From Apium graveolens (Eukaryota > Streptophyta > Magnoliopsida > Apiales > Apiaceae), in assembly GCF_009905375.1 (NCBI RefSeq), contig NC_133648.1:305490565-305554564 (forward strand): a stretch of 64,000 nucleotides of DNA. Direction: 5' to 3'. Shown piece by piece: positions 1-10,270 of this stretch. The notes beneath the pieces are model-generated. The model did no database searches and was not told where the DNA came from. It saw nothing but the letters and a program-made list of their open reading frames with translations. Each line of letters starts with the position of its first letter. The first letter of the stretch is position 1. Made by a program: the position numbers and the translations under genes.

Positions 1-462
1 GCTAAATCAGTCTTCTTCCTTATCTCCTTCGCTCCTTGCGTAAAAACACAATCTTCTTCAATCCACACTTGTGAAAACGTCTCAAATCTACTTATATAAT
101 AGTCCCATAAAACTCAGATTACATAGAAGTGAAAACCAAACAGAAGTAGAAGTCCTAAAATAATTTGTCTTTTTTCCCGACCCTGCGCGGCCGCTCAGCA
201 TAGTTGAGCGGGCGCTCAGACCTCTACTGGAAAAATTCTGATTTCGCTCCGTTTCTTCGCCGTAATCTGTCCGTTTCTTTCCTCTCGCAATGGTGAACAC
301 ATGCCAAGGCTTATTCTTGATGATTCCTCCCCCGAAATGCAACTAAAACCCTGAAATGCATAAACACTAGAAAAACGCATCAAATATACAAAATACTTGA
401 TTTCAAGACACCAATTTAAGCCATTTTAAGACGCTCTAAGTGGTATAAAATGCCACTTATCA
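1..462 (-). repeat. E1 left LTR (element 3' LTR), 5' part missing
   Basis: Near-identical to 9756-10258. It ends in the same ..CTTATCA and is followed at once by a pyrimidine-rich tract. Position 1 corresponds to 9756, so about 950 bp lie outside the window. It is exactly 41 bp shorter than the matching part of the right LTR because it has one copy (183-219) of a 41-bp GC-rich repeat instead of two. A TATA-like box is at about 92-100 (minus strand). Confidence 0.93.
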
Positions 463-475
463 CACCCCCAAACTT
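463..475 (-). other. E1 polypurine tract
   Basis: The plus strand reads CACCCCCAAACTT directly inside the left LTR. On the element strand this is a purine run (AAGTTTGGGGGTG), the expected primer for plus-strand DNA synthesis. Confidence 0.8.
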
Positions 476-1599
476 AAATCGATGCTTGTCCTCAAGCGTC
501 ACAGACTCAAAAACAAATAAAAACATGCATGAATGCAATCTATATGAAAATGCAGCGATCCCCCTTACTACAATTAACCAACCAAATTGTCACATCTCAA
601 CGAATGCAGTTAGACAACTAAAGATCAATAAACTCATGCAAACGGACATACAGCCAGAAACGTGGTGTGTGCAAATGCTTAACAGATATGCTTAGGAACT
701 AGACCAATTACTATGACTAGACTATCCTCAAGGCAATCCTACGATTATACAAAGAATAAAAAATTCTAGGCACAAAGTGATATTCAACACTACAAGAACT
801 CTGGAGCTTACTACGGAATCGTGCTTTTTTTTTACAACTCAAATGCTTATTTGACCGTGCAATGAGTGAGGTCCACAAAAGACTTATACAATGGTATCCA
901 TGTAACGAGCGTTAGGTTAGCGGATCCCAGACTCTAAAAGCCTTAGGTCACTAGGCACAAAGTCCCCTAAGAACTTAATAACTCGAATACCAAAGAGCCC
1001 ACTCTTGACCAATTATGCAATTTTTTTTTTATACTTCTGAGCAAGTGCGTTTCGCTCCATCTTGCTCAACCCTAGACTACTCGCACCATATGCGAGCCGG
1101 CTACTAGCCATTTGACGCCTAGCCACAACTAGCAATAACTTCCATATTTTTTTTTCTCCAAAATTTTTCTTTTTCATGTCTTTATCACTAAGAACCTATA
1201 ATCGAATTCTAAGCATAATAAGTAGATTGACCTTGAAAACAACCAAATCATAACAACAATCTAGCCCTTACGCATTCTCTAAGACTTAGTGGACTTACAA
1301 TTGTTTCTAGCATGCATATCAACCTACATAACTTAATATCACTTTAATGTTATCACTACACTCGCATCAATATCACAATTCAGTCGATAAATCATTGCAA
1401 AAGGGATCATGATAAATGCATGAGCTACATGACATTCATAAAAAAAAAACTATATGGCATAAATTATGCAACTATATGAACTAAACTATCATGAATATGC
1501 AACTAAATGATACACACACAATATTCCTTAACTACCACCCCCAAACTAAAAATCTTCATTGTCCTCAGTGAAAGTAGTAGAAAGGAACACAGGGTATAC
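463..1599 (-). other. E1 3' non-coding region with a block conserved in E2
   Basis: No convincing reading frame. It contains a block (about 848-998) that aligns closely with 21686-21834 in E2, and a second polypurine-like motif at 1536-1567 (CACCCCCAAACT followed by TTGTCCTCA-type sequence) resembling the true tract at 463. Short homopolymer T and A runs are scattered through it. Confidence 0.6.
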
Positions 1600-2772
1600 C
1601 TACTCGGAATCATCATCATCATCACCCTCAGTGGGTGGAGTATCAGGCGGCGGGTATGCAGAGTCCTCACCAAAAACTGGCCACTGGATGTCAGCTCCAA
1701 GGCCTCGAAAAGCAGTCCCTAACGCAAGGGTGAGCTCCTGAGCAAACCTGCTCTGCGTCTCATACATGGCATCCATCCGCCGTGAAAGCCTCCTATACTG
1801 GGCATCAACCATCCCAGCACCCTCCTGAGCTCTCGAAGAACCAGCCTCATCACGCCCTGGCCTAGCCATAGTAGCACCTCATGCTGGACGCCCTCCTGGA
1901 AGACGATAACCCAGCCCATGCTCCTCAGGCTCACCACCGGTCCACCCCCGCATCCCATTCAGAGTGCCAGAATCAATCGGAGCTGCTGGCAACTGCAACT
2001 GCTCATGAGCCGGCCAGTTCACTCCCACTGCTCGGCATAGCTTCGTAACCGTAGATGCATAAGGGATGTTCATATGCTTCGCTCCCCTCAAAAACTTCAG
2101 AATTCCTTGGTAGATAAACTCACCAAGGTCCACATAGTATTCCTCATTCAGAATTCCCCACAACAACTGTGCTCTCTCAACTGTGACCTCGTGTGCATAC
2201 GAAGAAGGCAAAATATTAGCACAAATAAATGCATTCCATGCACGGGCATACCTGTTCATGGCGATCGCCGGAAAGTGACGATACTCATTAGTGCCGGTCC
2301 TGCAGGTCCAAACTGTGCCCGGTCGACAGAGAGTCGCACAAATCAAATCCAAGTCAAAATCCTCAACAGTCTTTTCATTCCAGTTCTCCTCCTCGGGCTT
2401 CCTCTCTCGCTGTCCAATCACACGGCGAATCGCCGCAGGATGATAATCAACCGTCAGCCCACGGACCACAGAAAACCCATTCTTTTCGGCCTTCGCGTTC
2501 GCGTAGAACTCGCGAACAACGCTCATCAGTACTGCTTCGGGTGACTCACAAAAAGCTATCCACCCCTTCTCTGCAATCATGGGCAGCAACTCACCATCCC
2601 TCCCCGATGGTAAAAACCCCCTCTCCTTCAGAATCGGCTTCCCCAACAGCCTAGTGTACTCCTCCTCCGCAGCTCTGTCAGTTAACCGAGGCCTTGCAGC
2701 AGTACCCCTCGATGAATCAGCAGTAGGAACTGTGCTGCTACTGTCAATAGTGCGTGCTCTCTTGGGTGCCAT
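1600..2772 (-). pseudogene. E1 env-like third ORF (putative plant transposon protein family), one in-frame stop
   Basis: An ATG at 2772 opens 297 codons to a TGA at 1879-1881; the same frame then runs on to 1600, giving about 390 codons. The N-terminus is basic and Ser/Thr-rich (MAPKRARTID). The middle has a conserved plant-transposon-protein-like region with motifs such as LLGKPILKERGF and WNAFICANILPSS. The C-terminus is acidic, ending in a run of Asp/Glu. I see no signal peptide and no strong membrane segment, so 'env-like' refers to its place downstream of pol in Athila elements, not to a shown envelope function. The TGA sits in an Arg-rich, Gly-rich context, and a CGA codon is the likely ancestor. 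A TATA box 99 bp upstream suggests its own transcript. Confidence 0.75.
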
Positions 2773-2870
2773 TGATTCGTGAATAAAAGTGTGTAAGAAC
2801 TGATTTTTGATGTCTGTGAGAGGGTTTAAGTGTAGGAAGTTTTGTGGGAGATATGTAGGATAGGTGTATG

Positions 2871-2878
2871 TATATATA
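2871..2878 (-). promoter_or_regulatory. Candidate internal TATA box before the E1 env-like ORF
   Basis: The minus strand reads CCTATATATAC, a strong plant TATA sequence, 99 bp before the ATG at 2772. The stretch between is C/A-rich with no ATG, like a short plant 5' leader. It lies about 140 bp downstream of the 41-bp dyad repeats that also precede the LTR TATA box. Confidence 0.5.
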
Positions 2879-3018
2879 GGGTGTGGATTAGATTAGGGTT
2901 TGGGAATTAAGGAGTAAAATGATGGGGGTAGTGGGAACAAATCGTGGGTTTATGGGCTAAAACTGTTTTTGTGTTTTTTTTTTTTTTTCTGAACTGAAAA
3001 AAATTCTGGTACTTACCC

Positions 3019-3137
3019 CTGAGCGGTCGCTCAGCAAAACTGAGCGGGGGCTCAGCTTGCTGCGCGGTCACTCAGCAAAGCTGAGCGGGCGCTCAGCTTG
3101 CTGCGCGGTCGCTCAGCAAAGCTGAGCGGGCGCTCAG
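3019..3137 (-). repeat. E1 internal array of 41-bp GC-rich dyad repeats (2.9 copies)
   Basis: Units start at 3019, 3060 and 3101. Each holds two overlapping hairpins: GCTCAGC-AAA-GCTGAGC and CTGAGCG-GG-CGCTCAG. The same unit occurs in the right LTR (9938-10015, two copies) and the left LTR (183-219, one copy). The array lies between the end of pol and the env-like ORF, where no protein is encoded. Confidence 0.85.
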
Positions 3138-3293
3138 GGGGTCACTGGATTTTTTTTTCAGCCCCTGTTTTCTGATTTTTTTTGTGTTTTTGGATAGGTT
3201 ATTAACTTCTAAGGGTTCCTGTAACAACAATTCATGGGTTGCCTCCCACGCAGCGCTTCTTTTTCGTCATTAGCTTGACATTTCGTACCCTTC

Positions 3294-5186
3294 TCAAGTA
3301 GTCAACAAAATGGCACTAACCACTTCTCGGTTTGCCATGTCCCCATAGTAGTGCTTCAACCGCTGACCGTTAACCTTGAATGCTTGGTCCGGATCATTCT
3401 CAAAAATTTCCACCGCTCCATGTGGAAACACAGTTTTGACAATAAAAGGTCCAGACCACCTTGATTTCAACTTCCCAGGAAAAAGTCGGAGCCGAGAGTT
3501 GAATAAGAGAACTTGTTGCCCTGGCACAAATAACTTTGGATGCAGCTTCCTATCGTGCCACCTCTTTACCCTTTCCTTATACATTTTGTTATTTTCGTAC
3601 GCTTGAAGTCGAAATTCATCAAGTTCATTAAGCTGAAGCATTCTTTTCTTACCAGCTGCATCTAAATCCAAGTTCAACTTCTTCAATGCCCAGTAGGCCT
3701 TATGCTCAAGATCCGCAGGTAGATGACATCCCTTACCGTACACCAACTGAAATGGTGACATCCCAAGTGGAGTTTTGTATGCTGTTCTGTAAGCCCAAAC
3801 AGCTTCATCGAGCTTTAAAGACCAATCCTTCCTTGACGGACAAACAACCTTCTCTAGAATGCACTTTATCTCTCTGTTAGACACTTCCGCTTGACCATTT
3901 ATTTGCGGATGATAGGCAGTAGCTACTCGATGATTCACATTATAACGCTGCATCATAGAAGTGAACTTACGGTTGCAAAAATGCGATCCTTCATCACTTA
4001 TGATTACCCGAGGTGTTCCAAACCTTGTGAAACTTTGCTTATGAAGAAAATTTAGCACTGACTTTGCATCATTTGTCGGTAAAGCTTTAACTTCGACCCA
4101 TTTTGAGACATAATCGACTGCCAGCAAGATGTACTGATTATTGCCAGACGAGATAAAAGGCCCCATAAAATCAATTCCCCATACATCAAAGACCTCGACT
4201 TCAAGCATCACATTTAATGGCATTTCATCCTTCCTTGACAAATTTCCCACTCTTTGGCAACGATCACACCCTAAAACAAACTGATGAGCATCCTTGAACA
4301 AAGTAGGCCAGAAAAAACCTGCTTGCAGAATACGAGCTGCCGTCTTCTCACCACCATAGTGTCCACCATAAACCGTGGAATGGCAGTCTCGTAATATCCC
4401 CTCCGTCTCACAGAACGGGATACATCTCCTGATTATCTGGTCAGCTCCCTGTCTAAACAAATATGGTTCATCCCACATATACCACTTCACCTCATGCAGA
4501 AACTTCTTTTTTTGAGCGGATGTCAAATTAGGAGGCATTATATTGCTGACGAGATAGTTTACAATATCTGCAAACCATGGTTCTTCCTCCTGAATTGCAA
4601 ACAACTGCTCATCCGGAAAAGATTCATTGATTAACGTCCTATCTTGTGAAGTAGAATCGGGATTCTCCAACCTAGAGAGATGGTCAGCTACTTGATTCTC
4701 AGTACCTTTTCTATCTTTGATCTCTAACTCAAATTCCTGAAGTAAAAGCACCCAACGAATGAGTCTCGGCTTCGAATCCTTCTTAGAAACCAGATAGCGA
4801 ATAGCTGCATGATCAGTGAATACTGTTACTTTCGTACCAAGCAGATAAGATCGAAATTTCTCAAAACCAAAGACTATAGCCAAAAGCTCCTTCTCAGTAG
4901 TGGTGTAGTTCAATTGGGCACCATTTAAAGTCTTACTCGCATAGTAGACCACATGGAAGAGATTTTTCTTGCGCTGTCCCAGAACTGCACCTACCGCATA
5001 ATCACTCGCATCACACATCATCTCAAACGGTTCTGTCCAATCTGGTGCTGTAATAACTGGTGCAGTGATCAAACTCTTCTTGAGAGTCTCGAATGCTGCC
5101 AAACATTCATCATCAAATTTGAAAGGCACATCTTTCTCAAGCAAATTGCACAACGGCTTAGATATCTTTGAAAAGACCTTGATGAA
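3294..5186 (-). CDS. E1 pol, 3' part: end of RT, RNase H, integrase
   Basis: Same frame as the upstream gag-pol parts, after an in-frame TGA at 5187-5189. It begins in the last part of reverse transcriptase and the RT/RNase H linker, then RNase H of the Ty3/gypsy type ([30 protein letters not shown]). Integrase follows, with an HHCC zinc-binding region (HYGG..., CDRCQR) and the DDE core: [19 protein letters not shown], then [11 protein letters not shown]. The C-terminal end has the [12 protein letters not shown] motif usual in Athila. The first ATG in this part is at 5153. The TGA replaces the second of two Arg codons in the conserved GFYRRF motif, so a CGA to TGA change is likely. Confidence 0.9.
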   Translation of the reverse strand, partial: FIKVFSKISKPLCNLLEKDVPFKFDDECLAAFETLKKSLITAPVITAPDWTEPFEMMCDASDYAVGAVLGQRKKNLFHVVYYASKTLNGAQLNYTTTEKELLAIVFGFEKFRSYLLGTKVTVFTDHAAIRYLVSKKDSKPRLIRWVLLLQEFELEIKDRKGTENQVADHLSRLENPDSTSQDRTLINESFPDEQLFAIQEEEPWFADIVNYLVSNIMPPNLTSAQKKKFLHEVKWYMWDEPYLFRQGADQIIRRCIPFCETEGILRDCHSTVYGGHYGGEKTAARILQAGFFWPTLFKDAHQFVLGCDRCQRVGNLSRKDEMPLNVMLEVEVFDVWGIDFMGPFISSGNNQYILLAVDYVSKWVEVKALPTNDAKSVLNFLHKQSFTRFGTPRVIISDEGSHFCNRKFTSMMQRYNVNHRVATAYHPQINGQAEVSNREIKCILEKVVCPSRKDWSLKLDEAVWAYRTAYKTPLGMSPFQLVYGKGCHLPADLEHKAYWALKKLNLDLDAAGKKRMLQLNELDEFRLQAYENNKMYKERVKRWHDRKLHPKLFVPGQQVLLFNSRLRLFPGKLKSRWSGPFIVKTVFPHGAVEIFENDPDQAFKVNGQRLKHYYGDMANREVVSAILLTT

Positions 5187-7646
5187 TCACCGATAAAAAC
5201 CCGCATGACCAAGAAAACTACGGATTCCTTTCACAGAATTAGGTGGGGGAAGATTTTCAATGACTCCCACCTTGGCCTTGTCCACCTCCAGACCCTTGCT
5301 AGAGACCTTATGCCCAAGGATAATGCCTTCACGCACCATAAAATGACATTTCTCCCAATTGAGCACCAAATTAGTTTCCACGCATCTTTTGAGTACGGCG
5401 CGCAGATTATTCAAACATTCATCATATGAGTGTCCAAAGACGGAGAAGTCATCCATGAACACTTCGACATTATTTCCAATCATGTCATAAAATATAGCCA
5501 TCATACATCTCTGAAAGGTGGCCGGGGCGCCACATAACCCAAACGAAACTCTGCGAAAAGCAAACGTGCCAAATGGACAAGTGAAGGTAGTCTTTTCCTG
5601 ATCCTCTGGTGCAATACAAATCTGATTATACCCAGAATAACCATCCAGAAGACAAAAATACTCATGTCCCGCCAATCTGTCAAGCATCTGATCAATAAAT
5701 GGAAGAGGGAAGTGATCCTTCCTTGTGGCTTTATTCAATTTTCTATAATCCATACATACTCTCCATCCTGTAACTGTTCGAGTAGGGATGAGCTCATTCT
5801 TTTCATTTGCGACCACAGTGATACCTCCCTTCTTAGGTACACATTGTACGGGGCTCACCCACGAGCTGTCAGAAATAGGATAAATGATGCCTGCATCTAG
5901 CCATTTCAGAATTTCTTTCTTCACCACCTCCTTCATGATGGGATTCAGTCTTCGCTGCTGTTCCACAGTTGGCTTACTACCTTCCTCTAGCAGAATTTTA
6001 TGCATACAATATGAAGGACTTATCCCCTTGATGTCTGCTATGGTCCATCCTATAGCCGATTTGAATTCTCTCAAAATCCTTAAGAGCTTGTCTTCCTCAC
6101 TACCTGAAAGGTCAGATGAAATAATAACAGGTAACGTAGATGAATCACCTAAAAAAGCATACCTCAAGTGCTCAGGTAATGGCTTGAGCTCCAAGGTAGG
6201 TGCTTCCTCTATTGATGGTTTGAGCTTCCCTTCAGCGTTCTTAAGGTCAGAAGTACCAAGAGATTCAAATGGTATGTCCAGCTTTCGCTTCCAGGGAGAA
6301 GCGTTCAGATATTGTAATTGCTCGTTGCTATCTTCATCATCGCTGTCAAAATCCCTCACTAAGGCCTTTTCCAATGCATCAGACATTAGCATGTGATCGA
6401 GTTCCGAAGTAACCGCAGAATCAATCACATCCACTTTTAAGCACTCCTCATCTTCTATAGGGAATTTCATTGCCTTGAATACGTTGAAGGTCACATCCTG
6501 ATCTTGGACCCGTATAGTAAGTTCACCTTTTTGCACATCTATCAAGGTACGGCCGGTAGCCAAGAAAGGCCTTCCCAAGATTATGGGAATCTTCTTATCT
6601 TCCTCAAAATCCAGAATAACAAAATCTGCTGGAAAGAAGAGCTTATCCACCTTGACGAGCACATCCTCAACTATGCCCCTTGGGTAAGTAATGGAACGGT
6701 CAGCCAATTGTAGCGACATGTATGTGGGTTTTGGATCAGGCAGATCCAGCTTTTTAAAGATCGACAACGGCATCAGATTAATGCTTGCTCCCAAATCACA
6801 AAGGCACTTGTCAAACGTCATATTGCCAATTATGCAAGGAATGGTGAAGCTTCCTGGATCTTTCAGTTTTGGTGGTAACTTTTGCTGCAGAACAGCGCTG
6901 CATTCTTCCGTGAGAGCAACGGTTTCAAGGTCATCCAGTTTCACCTTCCTTGAAAGAATAGTCTTCATAAACTTCGCATAACTAGGCATTTGTTCAAGAG
7001 CCTCAGCGAAAGGTATATTGATGTGAAGTTTCTTGAACACCTCCAGAAACTTTCCGAACTGTCTATCCAGCTTTTGTTGCTGCAATCTCTTAGGAAAAGG
7101 TGGTGGAGGATAGAGCTGTTTCTCCCATGTATTAGCCTCAGGCAGAGTGTGTTCAACAGTAGTCTTCCTTGGTTCTGCCGCTTTCTCCTTTTGCGTAGAT
7201 TCTTCACCTATAATTTCAGCTTCTACTTCTTTTGCCTTTTCAGCATCAGCTACTTTTCCAGACCTTAAGGTAATAGCCTTGACTTGCTCTTTAGCTTCCT
7301 TCCTGCCTGGTACTTCCGTATCACTGTGAAGAGTGCCAGGTTGACGATTGAGCACTGCATTGGCTAATTGACCTATTTGATTTTCCAAGGTCTTGATAGA
7401 AACCGCCTGACTCTTGCACAACAGCTTAAGTTCCTCAAAATCAGCACTAGTAGGTGCAGCTGCACTTCCCTGTTGAGGATATGATTGCCTTGTAGCATAC
7501 TGCTGAGGTTGCTGGAATCCAGGTGGGTTAAACTGTTTACTCACTCCTTGCTGATATGGTGGCTGAATAGCATTCTGATTATTCCCCCAGCTGAAATTTG
7601 GATGATTTCTGTTGTTAGGATGATAGGTCGCTGGCACAGGCTGCTG
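5187..7646 (-). CDS. E1 gag C-terminus, protease and reverse transcriptase
   Basis: About 819 codons in frame with the gag part before it and the RNase H/integrase part after it. It starts with a Gln/Pro/Asn-rich gag tail, then an aspartic protease with DLGASINLMP, the Athila variant of the D-T/S-G-A site, and the flap-side motif IILGRPFLATGR. Reverse transcriptase follows, with [33 protein letters not shown] and the catalytic [10 protein letters not shown]. It ends at TGA 5187-5189. The protein would act in the virus-like particle, cutting Gag-Pol and copying element RNA from the tRNA-Asp primer. Confidence 0.9.
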   Translation of the reverse strand, partial: QQPVPATYHPNNRNHPNFSWGNNQNAIQPPYQQGVSKQFNPPGFQQPQQYATRQSYPQQGSAAAPTSADFEELKLLCKSQAVSIKTLENQIGQLANAVLNRQPGTLHSDTEVPGRKEAKEQVKAITLRSGKVADAEKAKEVEAEIIGEESTQKEKAAEPRKTTVEHTLPEANTWEKQLYPPPPFPKRLQQQKLDRQFGKFLEVFKKLHINIPFAEALEQMPSYAKFMKTILSRKVKLDDLETVALTEECSAVLQQKLPPKLKDPGSFTIPCIIGNMTFDKCLCDLGASINLMPLSIFKKLDLPDPKPTYMSLQLADRSITYPRGIVEDVLVKVDKLFFPADFVILDFEEDKKIPIILGRPFLATGRTLIDVQKGELTIRVQDQDVTFNVFKAMKFPIEDEECLKVDVIDSAVTSELDHMLMSDALEKALVRDFDSDDEDSNEQLQYLNASPWKRKLDIPFESLGTSDLKNAEGKLKPSIEEAPTLELKPLPEHLRYAFLGDSSTLPVIISSDLSGSEEDKLLRILREFKSAIGWTIADIKGISPSYCMHKILLEEGSKPTVEQQRRLNPIMKEVVKKEILKWLDAGIIYPISDSSWVSPVQCVPKKGGITVVANEKNELIPTRTVTGWRVCMDYRKLNKATRKDHFPLPFIDQMLDRLAGHEYFCLLDGYSGYNQICIAPEDQEKTTFTCPFGTFAFRRVSFGLCGAPATFQRCMMAIFYDMIGNNVEVFMDDFSVFGHSYDECLNNLRAVLKRCVETNLVLNWEKCHFMVREGIILGHKVSSKGLEVDKAKVGVIENLPPPNSVKGIRSFLGHAGFYR

Positions 7647-8660
7647 TTATTGCTGATAATTATTCACATACTGAACAGATTCGTTAACAAGAGAACACTG
7701 ATCCGTAGCATGAGAACCTGCACAAAGCTCACAAACCATAGCTATTTGATTAACTCCATACGTAGCCAGAGAATCAACCTTCATTGATAGCGCTTGGAGC
7801 TGGGCTGTAATAGCGGTGGCTGCATCAACTTCCAGAATACCTGCTACCTTGCCTGACGTCATCCTCTGAGTTGGGTTTTGATGCTCATTTGCAGCCATCA
7901 TCTCTATAAGATTATACGCCTCAGTATAGCTTTTAGCCCATAAGGCGCCTCCAGCTGCTGCATCGAGCATGGGCCGAGATTGAGCCCCCAAACCATTATA
8001 GAAACCAGTGATCACCATCCAATCCGGCATTCCATGATGTGGACATTTTCTCAACATTTCCTTGTAGCGTTCCCAAGCCTCGCACATAGATTCTGTAGGT
8101 TGCTGCGCAAACTGAGTAAGAGCACTCCTCATAGCAGCAGTCTTTACCATCGGATAAAACTTCACCAGAAACTTTTGCGCAAGATCTTGCCACGTAGTGA
8201 TGGACCCAGCTGGTTCAGAATGTAACCAGTCTTTAGCCTTGTCCCTCAGTGAGAATGGGAAAAGCCTCAACTTGATAGCCTCATCAGTCATGCCATTATA
8301 CTTAAAAGTGCTGCAGATCTCGACAAAATTCCTTATGTGCATGTTGGGGTCTTCAGTTGCCGCTCCTCCAAAAGAAACAGAATTCTGCACCATCTGAATA
8401 GTGCCCGGCTTGATTTCAAAGGTGTTAGCTTGAATAGCCGGATGAAGGATGCTTGACTGAATGTCATCAATTTTAGGCCGAGAAAAATCCATAAGAGCTA
8501 GATCAGCTTGAACAATACGATCTCCCATATTTACTGGTTCTTTCTGCTCAGTTCCTGAATCCGAATCCTCAAAATCTAACTTCTCCGGAATACCAAGAAC
8601 TTCGTCTGTCTCCTCAGCTGTATCTAAAGTCCTCTTGCGAGCACGAGAACGAGTTTGCAT
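7647..8660 (-). CDS. E1 gag (nucleocapsid protein), ended by an in-frame TAA
   Basis: The ATG at 8660 lies about 120 bp inside the primer site. The protein starts MQTRSRARKRT and has the retrotransposon gag core (DWLHSEPAGSITTWQDLAQKF, then W-E-R-Y-K) and a short zinc knuckle near the end (CELCAGSHATDQC; spacing C-2-C-3-H-4-C). TAA at 7647-7649 stops it within a run of Gln codons (CAA/CAG on both sides), so a CAA to TAA change is the simplest origin. Pol continues in the same frame without a frameshift, as in Athila elements with a single Gag-Pol frame. Confidence 0.88.
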   Translation of the reverse strand: MQTRSRARKRTLDTAEETDEVLGIPEKLDFEDSDSGTEQKEPVNMGDRIVQADLALMDFSRPKIDDIQSSILHPAIQANTFEIKPGTIQMVQNSVSFGGAATEDPNMHIRNFVEICSTFKYNGMTDEAIKLRLFPFSLRDKAKDWLHSEPAGSITTWQDLAQKFLVKFYPMVKTAAMRSALTQFAQQPTESMCEAWERYKEMLRKCPHHGMPDWMVITGFYNGLGAQSRPMLDAAAGGALWAKSYTEAYNLIEMMAANEHQNPTQRMTSGKVAGILEVDAATAITAQLQALSMKVDSLATYGVNQIAMVCELCAGSHATDQCSLVNESVQYVNNYQQ

Positions 8661-8779
8661 AAATGCTTGCTAAAGTACCTGAAACACAACCGGAAAAAAA
8701 TTAAGTAACTACTACGTCCTAATCACTGAGTCCTAATGACCAATGATGGTAAGTACATAAACTAAACAAATACGCCGAG

Positions 8780-8797
8780 TCCCCGGCAGCGGCGCCA
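8780..8797 (-). other. E1 primer binding site, tRNA-Asp type
   Basis: On the element strand it reads TGGCGCCGCTGCCGGGGA, matching the 3' end of plant tRNA-Asp(GTC) with one mismatch. It lies six bases inside the right LTR. Confidence 0.85.
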
Positions 8798-8803
8798 AAA
8801 ACT

Positions 8804-10258
8804 TGTTAGGGCGAAAACACGCGCTAATATTCATGCAAGTATACGCGTTCACAAGTAATATAGAATACTTTCTAGTTCGTTCCCTCAGAGACTCAGACTA
8901 AATTATTGTCTAATTAAACTCACTCACCAATGTATGATTACTTCTCAATGTTAAGATACTAACACTTAAAATTGTTGAGTAAATATTAACTATAATTAAC
9001 TACTTAATTAATCACTTAAATAATCCTTCAATTTATCAATAATAAAATACTCATGAGATCACAACTTCATTATTACTTCCTTCTATAGCCATTGTTATTA
9101 CCTTTAGCATGTGACAATGATGATATTAATCGAATAACACGAAACTGATAAAAGCCAACTTTCATTGTACTAATACCATTCTACCAAGCATCCACAATTA
9201 AGATAGAAGTTGAATAGTCATCAATTATGTTGAGTTCCCATATATCTACAGAAATTGACAACACAACGATTTAAGCACAAGTTATTCCTTTTGATTACAT
9301 AGGGCAAATAAAACTGTTAGAGTTACCCACTAATCATGCACAACGTACATGAACCTATGCTAGCATGGCAAGTTCTAAATCTCAAGATCCACCGTCGCTT
9401 CACAAGAGATTAACACCCTATCTTATATGTTCACGACGCACATAAGACGAATACGCACAACCAATACTAGATATCGTGCAACCATCACACACTAAAGTAT
9501 TAAACAATTAACTAAAGAATTCCATAATAAATCCGTTGCAACCCCATGATCACGATTAGCCCATAATAGCACTTATCGTCATCATGGGTTCATATGAAAT
9601 CATGATAAACAAACACAAGAAAATAATAACTAAACTAATTATATTAAAACAGAGTACGTCACAAGAGTAAATAAGTTCAAAGCAAGAAAACTAGCATCCA
9701 ACGTTACAACGAAACAAGAATCACAAGAAAATATGCTTCCTCTTCGTTGCGGTGTGCTAAATCGGTCTTCTTCCTTATCTCCTTCGCTCCTTGCGTAAAA
9801 ACACAATCTTCTTCAATCCACACTTGTGAAAACGTCTCAAATCTACTTATATAATAGTCCCATAAAACTCAGATTACATAGAAGTGGAAACCAAACAGAA
9901 GTAGAAGTCCTAAAATAATTTGTCTTTTTTCCCGACCCTGTGCGGCCGCTCAGCATAGCTGAGCGGGCGCTCAGCTTGCTGCGCGGCCGCTCAGAAATGC
10001 TGAGCGGGCGCTCAGACCTCTACTGGAAAAATTCTGATTTCGCTCCGTTTCTTCGCCGTAATCTGCCCGTTTCTTTCCTCTCGCAATGGTGAACACATGC
10101 CAAGGCTTATTCTTGATGATTCCTCCCCCGAAATGCAACTAAAACCCTGAAATGCATAAACACTAGAAAAACGCATCAAATACACAAAATACTTGATTTC
10201 AAGACACCAATTTAAGCCATTTTAAGACGCTCTAAGTGGTATAAAATGCCACTTATCA
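8804..10258 (-). repeat. E1 right LTR (element 5' LTR), complete, 1455 bp
   Basis: Plus-strand ends are TGTTAGGGCG and ..CTTATCA. It matches 1-462 over its last 503 bp. A TATA-like box (ATTATATAA, minus strand) is at 9847-9855, about 83 bp downstream of two 41-bp GC-rich dyad repeats (9938-10015). This LTR would drive the element transcript leftwards. Confidence 0.92.
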
Positions 10259-10270
10259 GTTCCTCATATA

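Larger units (their letters stand above)
1..10258 (-). mobile_element. E1: Athila-type Ty3/gypsy LTR retrotransposon, left LTR cut by window edge
   Basis: Minus-strand element with LTRs at 1-462 (partial) and 8804-10258, a tRNA-Asp-like primer site next to the right LTR and a polypurine tract next to the left LTR. The internal part is about 8.3 kb and carries gag-pol (8660 down to 3294) and an env-like third ORF (2772 down to 1600), the order usual for Athila. Only three in-frame stops break the coding frames, so the copy is fairly young. It is inserted in a SIRE-type Copia element that continues at 10259. The target-site duplication cannot be tested because the left flank lies outside the window; the right flank begins GTTCC. 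Confidence 0.93.

Noticed and set aside
2074..2544. Plus-strand open frame of 156 codons
   Set aside because: Lies opposite the E1 env-like ORF; no known motif, GC-rich shadow frame.
5884..6396. Plus-strand open frame of 170 codons
   Set aside because: Shadow of the E1 protease/RT linker on the other strand.
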